64,000 nt of DNA. It comes from Pseudomonas sp. NFR16 (lineage in GTDB: Bacteria > Pseudomonadota > Gammaproteobacteria > Pseudomonadales > Pseudomonadaceae). Both the position numbers and the translations under genes were made by a program. The notes below the pieces were generated by a model. The model was not told the DNA's origin. It made no database searches and saw only the letters and a program-made list of their open reading frames with translations. The DNA lies in contig NZ_FNYJ01000003.1 in NCBI RefSeq assembly GCF_900108875.1, positions 331,969 through 395,968 on the forward strand, read 5' to 3'. Positions 21,029 through 28,756 of the stretch are shown here, piece by piece. Every line of letters begins with the position of its first letter. The stretch's first letter is position 1.

Positions 21029-21733
21029 TCAGGCAGACGCGGGAACGACCTCCAGCACCCGAATCAGCCCCGGCTGCGGATAATGCCAGCGCACGTCCAG
21101 ATCCCAGAACTGCGCACCGTATCGACGCTCCGGCACAGGCGTCTGATACGCCGGGCGTGGGTCCTGAGCCAGGCATTGTTCGATAAGCTCCACCAGCGGC
21201 TCGCCGAGACGCGACGCATGCTCGCGTGCCTGAAGCAGGGCGGTGTCGTCCCACTGCACGGGGATCGGATCCGGCGCGGCCGCCGCCATGCCGTTCCGGG
21301 CGTCGGCAATGACATCGGCGTAAGGCACGTAGGGCTTGACGTCCAGGACGGGCGTGCCGTCCAGCAGATCAATGCCAGAAAGCCACAGACGGCCCGCTTC
21401 GACTTTCTCCAGCCGGACGACCGACTGGCCGATGCCGTTCGGACGATGAGTCGCACGGGTCGCGAACACGCCCATCGACTGATTGCCACCCAGGCGAGGG
21501 GGTCGCACCTTCAGCCGGGGTTTGTCCTCCAGCGCCTGATGAAACAGAAACAGCAGCCAGACGTGGCTAACCTGTTCCAGCCCTTGCACCGCATCGCCCT
21601 GATCGAAGGGCGCGACCAGTTCCAGTACGCCACGGGCGGCAGGCGCGAGTTGCGGCTGGCGCGGGATGGCGAACTTTTCCTTGAAGCAGGAGCGCACGAA
21701 GCCGATGGGCGAGACGTTGTAGGACTGAGTCAT
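21029..21733 (-). CDS. trmO: tRNA (N6-threonylcarbamoyladenosine(37)-N6)-methyltransferase TrmO
   Basis: SAM-dependent enzyme that methylates t6A37 to m6t6A in a subset of tRNA-Thr. 234 aa. Seen: N-terminal beta-barrel motif VSPIGFVRSCFKEKFAIPRQP, FLFHQALE, and the family segment RLGGNQSMGVFATRATHRPNGIGQS. The C-terminal part contains DPRPAYQ, as in YaeB homologues. Start is the ATG near a minus-strand GAGCC-rich leader. Confidence 0.93.
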   Translation of the reverse strand: MTQSYNVSPIGFVRSCFKEKFAIPRQPQLAPAARGVLELVAPFDQGDAVQGLEQVSHVWLLFLFHQALEDKPRLKVRPPRLGGNQSMGVFATRATHRPNGIGQSVVRLEKVEAGRLWLSGIDLLDGTPVLDVKPYVPYADVIADARNGMAAAAPDPIPVQWDDTALLQAREHASRLGEPLVELIEQCLAQDPRPAYQTPVPERRYGAQFWDLDVRWHYPQPGLIRVLEVVPASA

Positions 21734-21764
21734 GCCGGCAGGCTCATGGAACGTCCGCCAGGGC

Positions 21765-22226
21765 TCAACCGCGGACCCGCAGCGTCAGGCCGCGCAGGAA
21801 GTTACGCAGCAACTGGTCGCCGCACGGGCGGTAGTTGTTGTGCCCAGCCTTGCGGAACAGGGCGCTCAGCTCGGGTTTGGACACCGGAAACTCTGCCGCC
21901 TTGAGGATCGCGTGCATGTCGTCTTCCTTGAGCTCGAAGGCCACGCGCAGCTTTTTCAGAACGATGTTGTTGGTCATCGGCAGCTCGATCGGCAATTGCG
22001 GACGGCTTTCGTCCTTGCCACGCTTGAAGAACACCAGACCGTCGAGGAAATGGGCCATGACCTCGTCACTGCAGGGCTCGAAGCCTTCTTCCTCGTCCTT
22101 CTTCATGAACGCCACGACCTGGTTTTTCGTGACCTCAAAACCGCCGAGCTTGATGATGTCCACCACTTTGGCGTCATTGATATCAAGCATGTAGCGAATG
22201 CTACGCAGTACATCGTTGTTCATCAT
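21765..22226 (-). CDS. DUF1456 (YehS-like) protein
   Basis: 153 aa, built from two copies of a roughly 70-residue helical repeat: NDVLRSIRYMLDINDAKVVDIIK and NNIVLKKLRVAFELKEDDMHAILK begin each copy, and each ends with a PCSDEVM/PCGDQLL-type segment. This internal duplication is diagnostic for the DUF1456/YehS family. Biochemical role unknown. It lies in a minus-strand run with trmO and the pseudouridine-synthase-like gene. Confidence 0.88.
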   Translation of the reverse strand: MMNNDVLRSIRYMLDINDAKVVDIIKLGGFEVTKNQVVAFMKKDEEEGFEPCSDEVMAHFLDGLVFFKRGKDESRPQLPIELPMTNNIVLKKLRVAFELKEDDMHAILKAAEFPVSKPELSALFRKAGHNNYRPCGDQLLRNFLRGLTLRVRG

Positions 22227-22292
22227 GGTGCGTGTTCCTGATCAATCGGTGTGAGCGCGCGCGGCTGTCCGCGCGGCGCTGAGAAGAAGGGG

Positions 22293-23003
22293 TTAAAACT
22301 TTTCCTTGTCGGTCATGTAGCGCCACTGGCCTTCGGGAACTTTGCCGATGGACACGCCGCCCACCCGGATACGGCGAATCGCCACGACTTTCAGGCCGAC
22401 GGCTTCGCAGAGTTGGGCAATGACGCCCGGTTGCGGGTTCTTCATGGCAAAGCGCAGTCGGTTTTCGTTCTGCCAGCTCGCCTTGACCTTCGGCAGTTCC
22501 TTGCCTTTGTACATCAGCCCGTGGTTCAGACGGTTAAGGCCGTGAGCGACCATTTCGCCGGAAATCTCGACCACATATTCCTGCTCGATCTTGCTACGGT
22601 CATCGGTCAGTTTGCGCAGGATTTTGCAGTCCTGGCTGAACACCATCAGCCCGCTGGCGTTGGCCTGAAGCGTGGAAATTGCTTCCAGGCGCAGGAAGTG
22701 TCCCTTGAGCGGACGCCGACCGACGCTGTGCTCGGCGGACAACGTGTCGGGGCGGACCAGCGCGAGCGCTTTGTCTGGGGTCATGCCTGCCGGAACGTTG
22801 AACAGGATGGTCACCGCTTCGGGCGTGACGGCTTTCGCGTCGGGGCTCAGCGCGACGACCTGATCCTCGACCTTGAACTGCGGCTCGTCGACGACAACGC
22901 CGTCTACCGTGACCCAGCCGCCTTCGATGAACAGCTCGGCTTCGCGACGAGAGCAGCCGACCAGCTCGATAAGGCGTTTGGAAAGGCGAATGGGGTCAGT
23001 CAT
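22293..23003 (-). CDS. RsuA/RluF-family pseudouridine synthase homologue lacking the catalytic Asp
   Basis: 236 aa with an N-terminal S4 RNA-binding domain (MTDPIRLSKRLIELVGCSRREAELFIEGG) and a RsuA/RluF-type second domain. In active members the motif is GRLD-X-DS-X-GL; here the aligned stretch is STLQANASGL (residues 110-119), so Gln113 stands where the nucleophilic Asp should be. The later NRQIRRM motif reads PGVIAQL (residues 192-198), losing conserved arginines. The fold looks intact but catalysis unlikely; it may be an RNA-binding relic. Start and length are otherwise normal, with no frameshift. Confidence 0.85.
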   Translation of the reverse strand: MTDPIRLSKRLIELVGCSRREAELFIEGGWVTVDGVVVDEPQFKVEDQVVALSPDAKAVTPEAVTILFNVPAGMTPDKALALVRPDTLSAEHSVGRRPLKGHFLRLEAISTLQANASGLMVFSQDCKILRKLTDDRSKIEQEYVVEISGEMVAHGLNRLNHGLMYKGKELPKVKASWQNENRLRFAMKNPQPGVIAQLCEAVGLKVVAIRRIRVGGVSIGKVPEGQWRYMTDKEKF

Positions 23004-23166
23004 GAGAAAAGCCGTAACAGAAGGGAAAGGTGCCTATTGTACCCGTGCAAGCACCGTTAATCGCGGCAACATTGAAAATGCGCGTTCATTCAGACTCCAT
23101 GCGAAGGATTTTTCCGAGAGTGACGTAGGTCTGCTCTTGAACCGTCCCTTTGCCTGGAGCTTGTTC

Positions 23167-24162
23167 ATGACCAAATGGTTACCCGCGTTGCTGATGAGTG
23201 TCAGCTTGCCGTTGCTGGCGGCACCGACGCCATCCTATGGCCCGCAGCTGGAAGGGTTCGAGTACCCGTTCCCGGCGCAGAACTTCAGCTTCGATTCCCA
23301 GGGCGCGCACGTGCAGATGGGGTACATGGACGTCAAGCCGAGCGGCACGCCCAACGGTCGGAGCGTGGTGCTGTTGCATGGCAAGAATTTCTGCGGCGCC
23401 ACGTGGGAAGGCAGCATCAAAGCGCTGACCGCGGCGGGCTATCGCGTGGTGGCGCCGGATCAGATCGGTTTCTGCCGTTCGAGCAAGCCGGCCGATTACA
23501 CCTATTCCTTCGAGCAGCTGGCGCAGAACACCAAAGCGCTGCTGACCCATCTGGGTATCGATCACGTCACGGTCGTCGGCCATTCGATGGGCGGCATGCT
23601 GGCAACGCGGTTTGCCCTGATGTATCCGCAACAGGTCGATCAGTTGCTGCTGGTCAACCCCATCGGGCTTGAGGACTGGAAGGCCAAAGGCGTGCCGGAC
23701 CGCAGCTTTGATGATTGGTACGCCCGTGAGCTGAAAACCAGTGCCGAAAGCATTCGCAAGTATCAGCAATCAACCTATTACGCCAACGAGTGGCGGCCGG
23801 AGTTCGATCATTGGGTCGACATGCAGGCCGGAATGTTCAACGGCAAGGGCAAGGAGGAGGTGGCTCGGGCGTCTGCGCAGACTTACGGGATGATCTTCAA
23901 TCAGCCTGTGTTCTACGATTTCGAAAAGCTGAAAATGCCGACGGTGCTGTTCATCGGGCAGAAGGACAACACCGCCATCGCCAAGGACGCTGCGCCCGAA
24001 GCGCTGCGCAAGACGTTGGGCAACTACCCCGAGCTGGGCAAGGCGGTGGCCCGACGCATTCCGAACGCGACGTTGATCGAGTTCGCCGGACTGGGCCATG
24101 CCCCACAGATCCAGGACCCGCAGCAGTTCAATAAAGTACTGCTGGAGAGCTTGAAGGGTTAA
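23167..24162 (+). CDS. Exported alpha/beta-hydrolase
   Basis: 331 aa with an N-terminal signal peptide (MTKWLPALLMSVSLPLLAAPTPS). Alpha/beta-hydrolase features: HG-X-N oxyanion segment LLHGKNFCG, nucleophile elbow VVGHSMGGML, late acid near FIGQKDNTA, and the C-terminal His in GLGHAPQ. Substrate is unknown; epoxide-hydrolase or haloperoxidase-like members share this plan. The ATG at 23167 is chosen for the signal peptide and nearby GGAG; a long in-frame extension upstream is not plausible protein. Confidence 0.85.
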   Translation: MTKWLPALLMSVSLPLLAAPTPSYGPQLEGFEYPFPAQNFSFDSQGAHVQMGYMDVKPSGTPNGRSVVLLHGKNFCGATWEGSIKALTAAGYRVVAPDQIGFCRSSKPADYTYSFEQLAQNTKALLTHLGIDHVTVVGHSMGGMLATRFALMYPQQVDQLLLVNPIGLEDWKAKGVPDRSFDDWYARELKTSAESIRKYQQSTYYANEWRPEFDHWVDMQAGMFNGKGKEEVARASAQTYGMIFNQPVFYDFEKLKMPTVLFIGQKDNTAIAKDAAPEALRKTLGNYPELGKAVARRIPNATLIEFAGLGHAPQIQDPQQFNKVLLESLKG

Positions 24163-24194
24163 CGCAACGCCCATCTTGCAGGCAGCATCTTTTG

Positions 24195-24360
24195 TGTAGG
24201 AGTGAGCTTGCTCGCGATGGCGGCATGTCTGATACCGATAAAGTGACTGACCCACCGCCATCGTGAGCAAGCTCACTCCCACAGGGATCTCGGGGCATTC
24301 CCGATTCTCCTCCCGGACACAAATTCTGTAGGAGCGTCGCTTGCCCGCGATCTGCCGGGA
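24195..24360. repeat. REP inverted pair plus a third divergent REP copy
   Basis: Forward copy TGTAGGAGTGAGCTTGCTCGCGATGGCGG (24195-24223) is the inverse of 24255-24283, separated by 31 bp, forming a BIME-like long hairpin. A third, diverged copy begins CTGTAGGAGCGTCGCTTGCCCGCGA at 24327. These fill most of the 324-bp gap after the hydrolase; nothing else is seen in it. Confidence 0.88.
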
Positions 24361-24486
24361 ACCGGCAGCAAAATCGGTGAATGCTGTGTGTCAGGCGTAT
24401 TGCCGCCTTTGGTTTACACCTGCCGCGCAGCCGATCACGGGGGCGTAAAGACAGTTGGCTCACGCCTACATGGGTTGCGTAAAGCC

Positions 24487-24942
24487 TTAACGCACTGACC
24501 TGATCCGCATCCGCAGCATCGGATACGGCCTGCCAAGCCCGTCCACTTTCGACCTTCCGACCACCTCGAATCCCTGCTTCTCATAGAAGCCCAGCGCCTG
24601 CGGATTCTGTTCGTTCACGTCCAGCTCAGTCACCTGAAAATGCTCGATGGCGTAGTCCAGCAGTTTCTTGCCCAGCCCCATGCCGCGGTAGTCGGGGGCA
24701 ATGAAGAGCATTTCCAGTTTGCCCGGCGTCGTGCCGCCGAACCCGGTGATACGCAGGTGCGAGTCACGCGTGCAGAACAGATTCACGGCGCCCAGGTATT
24801 GGGTCAGCAGCAGATTGCGCAGCAGCTTGATGTAGTCGTCCGGCAGGAAATCATGGGTCGCGCGAACCGAGGCTTCCCAGACCTGGGTGAGCTCCTCGTA
24901 ATCCTTTTGCTTGGGCAGGTAGATGACCGAGTGATGGGTCAT
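24487..24942 (-). CDS. GNAT-family N-acetyltransferase
   Basis: 151 aa. Seen: central acetyl-CoA-binding motif IAPDYRGMGLGKKLLDYA (R-G-X-G-X-G) near residue 85, and the C-terminal GNAT strand-helix ALGFYEKQGFEVVGR. Substrate not predictable; similar to small YjaB/PhnO-like acetyltransferases. Start at 24942 (MTHHSVIYLP) chosen because the longer open frame upstream is arginine/serine-rich nonsense. Confidence 0.88.
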   Translation of the reverse strand: MTHHSVIYLPKQKDYEELTQVWEASVRATHDFLPDDYIKLLRNLLLTQYLGAVNLFCTRDSHLRITGFGGTTPGKLEMLFIAPDYRGMGLGKKLLDYAIEHFQVTELDVNEQNPQALGFYEKQGFEVVGRSKVDGLGRPYPMLRMRIRSVR

Positions 24943-25003
24943 GTTGCCGCGTCTCCTTCTGACGATGACGATCGGTAATGTGATGACGATAGCCAGAAAA
25001 AAC

Positions 25004-25035
25004 AAACCCCGCCGTTCGAAAAGGGCGGGGTTTTT
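25004..25035 (-). terminator. rimO terminator
   Basis: Stem AAACCCCGCC/GGCGGGGTTT with A-rich and T-rich arms, 23 bp after the rimO stop on the minus strand. Confidence 0.87.
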
Positions 25036-25057
25036 CAGCGTGCAGTCCGAGGAGGTT

Positions 25058-26395
25058 TCAGACAGGCTCGGCCCACAGGTCGTACTCGTCTGCGTCGACC
25101 ACGCGGCACAGGATCTTGTCGCCCGGCTTGAGGTCGCGGTCGCTTTCCACGAAGACGTTGCCGTCGATTTCCGGCGCGTCGAAGAACGAACGGCCAACGA
25201 AGCCCTGTTCGTCCACTTCATCGATCAGGACTTCGATTTCCTTGCCGATCTTCATTTGCAGGCGCGCGGCGCTGATGGCCTGCTGGTGCGCCATGAAGCG
25301 ATCCCAACGATCCTGTTTGATGTCGTCGGGCACAATCGCAGCGTCCAGCAGGTTGGCTGACGCACCCTCGACCGGCGAGTACTGGAAGCAGCCGACGCGA
25401 TCGAGCTGCGCCTCGGTCAGCCAGTCCAGCAGGTATTGGAAGTCCTCTTCGGTCTCGCCCGGGAAGCCCACGATGAACGTGGAGCGGATGATCAGGTCCG
25501 GGCACTGCTCGCGCCATTTCTTGATGCGCGCCAGGGTCTTGTCCTCGAAGGCCGGACGCTTCATCAGTTTCAGAATCTTGGGGCTGGCGTGCTGGAACGG
25601 GATATCCAGGTACGGCAGGATTTTCCCTTCGGCCATCAGCGGGATGATCTCGTCCACATGCGGGTATGGATAGACGTAGTGCATGCGCACCCAGACGCCC
25701 AGCGAGCTCAGGGCCACGCAGAGCTCGGTCATGCGGGTCTTGACCGGCTGGCCGTTCCAGAAACCGGTGCGGTATTTGACGTCGACGCCGTAGGCGCTGG
25801 TGTCCTGCGAAATCACCAGCAGCTCTTTGACGCCGGCCTTGACCAGACGCTGCGCTTCGTCGAGCACATCACCCACCGGACGGCTGACCAGTTTGCCGCG
25901 CATGGACGGGATGATGCAGAAGCTGCAACTGTGGTTGCAGCCTTCGGAAATCTTCAGGTATGCGTAGTGACGCGGGGTCAGCTTGACGCCTTGCGGCGGC
26001 ACCAGATCGATCAGCGGGTTGTGATCGAGCTTGGGCGGCGCGGCATCGTGAACGGCGTTGACCACTTGCTCGTACTGCTGCGGACCGGTCACGGCGAGCA
26101 CGCTGGGGTGTACGTTGCGAATGACGCTTTCATCCACGCCCATGCAGCCCGTCACGATAACCTTGCCGTTTTCGGCGATCGCTTCACCGATGGTGTCCAG
26201 CGATTCGGCCTTGGCGCTGTCGATGAAACCGCAGGTGTTGACCACCACGACGTCGGCATCTTCGTAGGTCGGGACGACCTGATAGCCTTCCATGCGCAGC
26301 TGAGTGAGGATGCGCTCCGAATCGACGAGCGCCTTGGGGCAACCCAGAGAAACGAACCCGACCTTGGGGGCGGCAGGCGTGATGACGGTGGACAT
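25058..26395 (-). CDS. rimO: Ribosomal protein S12 methylthiotransferase RimO
   Basis: Radical-SAM enzyme adding a methylthio group to an Asp of ribosomal protein S12. 445 aa. Seen: N-terminal MTTase domain with Cys in [20 protein letters not shown] and VTGCMGVDE; radical-SAM motif [12 protein letters not shown] (CX3CX2C) near residue 155; C-terminal TRAM domain. The rimO-kup neighbourhood matches PA0916-PA0917. Confidence 0.97.
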   Translation of the reverse strand: MSTVITPAAPKVGFVSLGCPKALVDSERILTQLRMEGYQVVPTYEDADVVVVNTCGFIDSAKAESLDTIGEAIAENGKVIVTGCMGVDESVIRNVHPSVLAVTGPQQYEQVVNAVHDAAPPKLDHNPLIDLVPPQGVKLTPRHYAYLKISEGCNHSCSFCIIPSMRGKLVSRPVGDVLDEAQRLVKAGVKELLVISQDTSAYGVDVKYRTGFWNGQPVKTRMTELCVALSSLGVWVRMHYVYPYPHVDEIIPLMAEGKILPYLDIPFQHASPKILKLMKRPAFEDKTLARIKKWREQCPDLIIRSTFIVGFPGETEEDFQYLLDWLTEAQLDRVGCFQYSPVEGASANLLDAAIVPDDIKQDRWDRFMAHQQAISAARLQMKIGKEIEVLIDEVDEQGFVGRSFFDAPEIDGNVFVESDRDLKPGDKILCRVVDADEYDLWAEPV

Positions 26396-26666
26396 TGACT
26401 AACCTCGGCGTAGGTATGCCTGGGCGACTGGCCGAGGCATTGACTGGGCGCTTGGCGCGCCTCTGATCAAAAAGTGCGCAATTCTATCGATGAGTCGATC
26501 GATTGACCAGTCTTAAACCGAGAATTACGACGAGTGCTGCGCTATGCTTCGCGCCTTGAACCCGGCGGCCCGCGTCGGCCGGGTGCATCGGAATTTACCC
26601 GTACGGCGCAGGTCAATCTCACAGCGCCGTGTCGCGGTGCTCGAGTCATGGTTTCAGGAGTGGTAA

Positions 26667-28565
26667 ATGGGTCACGCAACGAGTCAGGCAGAAGCCAGGC
26701 AGCATTCAGCGAAACCATTGAGTCTGTTGGTGGGAGCGGTGGGGGTGGCGTACGGCGACATCGGCACCAGCCCGCTCTACACGATCAAGGAAGTCTTTGT
26801 CGGCGGTTACGGCGTGCAGGCCGGCCACGACGCGGTATTGGGTATCCTGTCGCTGATCTTCTGGGCGTTGATCTGGGTCGTGTCCTTCAAATACATGGCA
26901 CTGGTGTTGCGCGCCGACAACGACGGCGAGGGCGGCATCATGGCCCTGACGGCGCTGGCACGCCGGGCCTCGGCACGTTTTCCCAGGTTACAGGCGACCA
27001 TGATTGTATTCGGCCTGTTCGGCGCGGCCTTGTTTTATGGCGACAGCATGATCACCCCGGCGATTTCGGTGCTCTCGGCGGTCGAGGGCATGGAGCTGGC
27101 GTTTGATGGCCTGGACCACTGGGTGGTGCCGATTGCCCTGATCGTGCTGGTGGCGCTGTTTCTGATCCAGCGTCATGGCACGGCGCGTATCGGCGTGATG
27201 TTCGGCCCGATCATGGTGCTGTGGTTCGTCACGCTGGGCGCACTGGGTATTCACGGGATCATCCAACAACCGGAAGTGCTGCACGCGGTCAATCCGGTCT
27301 GGGCGCTGCGCTTTTTCATTGATCATCCGGGCATCGGCGTCGCTGTGCTGGGTGCCGTGGTGCTGGCGCTGACGGGCGCCGAGGCGCTGTATGCCGACAT
27401 GGGGCACTTCGGTCGCAAGCCGATTTCCCGCGCCTGGTTCGGGCTGGTCCTGCCGGCACTGGTGCTCAATTATTTCGGCCAGGGCGCACTGGTCATCGAG
27501 AACCCCGAAGCGGTGCGCAACCCGTTCTATCTGCTGGCGCCGGGCTGGGCCCTGCTGCCGCTGATCGGGCTGTCGACGCTGGCGACCATTATCGCTTCTC
27601 AGGCGGTGATTTCCGGCGCGTTTTCGATGACCCTGCAGGCGATCCAGCTGGGTTACATCCCGCGCATGTACATTCAGCACACGTCCAGTGATGCACAAGG
27701 CCAGATCTACATTGGCGCAGTGAACTGGTCCTTGATGGTCGGTGTGATTCTACTGGTGCTGGGCTTCGAGTCATCCGGCGCGCTGGCGTCGGCCTACGGC
27801 GTGGCGGTGACCGGCACGATGCTCTGCACGACGATTCTGGTGTCCTCGGTCATGCTGTTGGCGTGGAAATGGCCGCCGCTGGTGGCAATCCCGATTCTGC
27901 TGGGCTGCCTGTTCGTGGACGGCATGTTCTTCGCAGCCAACGTGCCGAAAGTCGTACAGGGCGGAGCCTTCCCGTTCCTCGCCGGCATCGCCCTGTTCAT
28001 TCTCATGACCACCTGGAAGCGCGGCAAGCAGTTGCTCGTGGATCGTATCGATGAGGGAGGGCTGCCGTTGCCGATCTTCATCAGCAGTATTCGCGTGCAG
28101 CCGCCCCATCGTGTGCAAGGCACTGCGGTGTTCCTGACCGCGCGACCTGACGCCGTGCCCCACGCGCTGTTGCACAACATGCTGCACAACCAGGTGCTGC
28201 ACGAGCAGGTGGTGTTGCTGACGGTGGTGTATGAGGACACCCCGCGTGTTCCGGCCGCCCAGCGTTTCGAGGTCGAGTCCTACGGCGAAGGGTTCTTCCG
28301 GGTGATTCTGCACTTCGGTTTCATCGATGAGCCGGACGTCCCGGCCGCGCTGAAGCTATGCCATCTGCCTGATCTGGATTTCAGCCCGATGCGCACCACC
28401 TACTTCCTCAGCCGCGAAACCGTGGTCTCGACCAAACTGGCCGGGATGGCGCGCTGGCGCGAAGGGCTGTTCGCCTTCATGCTGAAAAACGCCAATGGCA
28501 ACCTGCGCTTCTTCAAGCTGCCGTACAACCGCGTGATCGAGTTGGGGACGCAGGTGGAGATGTGA
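26667..28565 (+). CDS. kup: Low-affinity potassium transporter Kup
   Basis: K+/H+ symporter of the KUP/HAK/KT family in the inner membrane. 632 aa with about twelve membrane helices in the first 440 residues (first: [23 protein letters not shown], holding the family motif GDIGTSPLY) and a cytosolic C-terminal domain. Divergent from rimO. The start ATG follows AGGAGTGGTAA. No odd features. Confidence 0.97.
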   Translation: MGHATSQAEARQHSAKPLSLLVGAVGVAYGDIGTSPLYTIKEVFVGGYGVQAGHDAVLGILSLIFWALIWVVSFKYMALVLRADNDGEGGIMALTALARRASARFPRLQATMIVFGLFGAALFYGDSMITPAISVLSAVEGMELAFDGLDHWVVPIALIVLVALFLIQRHGTARIGVMFGPIMVLWFVTLGALGIHGIIQQPEVLHAVNPVWALRFFIDHPGIGVAVLGAVVLALTGAEALYADMGHFGRKPISRAWFGLVLPALVLNYFGQGALVIENPEAVRNPFYLLAPGWALLPLIGLSTLATIIASQAVISGAFSMTLQAIQLGYIPRMYIQHTSSDAQGQIYIGAVNWSLMVGVILLVLGFESSGALASAYGVAVTGTMLCTTILVSSVMLLAWKWPPLVAIPILLGCLFVDGMFFAANVPKVVQGGAFPFLAGIALFILMTTWKRGKQLLVDRIDEGGLPLPIFISSIRVQPPHRVQGTAVFLTARPDAVPHALLHNMLHNQVLHEQVVLLTVVYEDTPRVPAAQRFEVESYGEGFFRVILHFGFIDEPDVPAALKLCHLPDLDFSPMRTTYFLSRETVVSTKLAGMARWREGLFAFMLKNANGNLRFFKLPYNRVIELGTQVEM

Positions 28566-28605
28566 GCTGCAAGCCAGCCTGATAAACCCGGCGCGAACAC
28601 TGTCC

Positions 28606-28675
28606 CTGTAGCAGCACGGCTTGCCGGCGGTAGCGTTCTTACGGACGCCACCGCCGGCAAGCCGGACTGCTACAG
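28606..28675. repeat. Intergenic inverted repeat of GCCGGC type after kup
   Basis: CTGTAGCAGCACGGCTTGCC-type left arm and its near-perfect inverse GGCAAGCCGGACTGCTACAG enclose a GGCGGTAGCGTT centre. It resembles a second class of Pseudomonas REP/BIME element (TGTAGCAG...CTGCTACA) different from the GTGGGAGCGAGC class. Confidence 0.8.
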
Positions 28676-28715
28676 AGGGTTGGGTGATCTGCCTTGGAAG
28701 CGCCAGGCCTGAAAC

Positions 28716-28756
28716 AAAAAATCCCCGAAGTCTCACGAGTGCGGGGATTTTTTTAT
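28716..28756. terminator. Terminator copy A at the helicase 3' end
   Basis: Stem AATCCCCG.../...CGGGGATT with A and T runs on both flanks. It could serve kup (plus) and the helicase gene (minus). Its core differs at two positions from copy B at 31650-31690 on the other side of the helicase gene. The helicase stop codon (28753-28755 on the minus strand) lies within the T-tract. Confidence 0.85.

Noticed and set aside
22873..23166. N-terminal extension of the alpha/beta-hydrolase from 22873
   Set aside because: It overlaps the start of the opposite gene and lacks conserved or signal-peptide sequence; the signal peptide begins at 23167.
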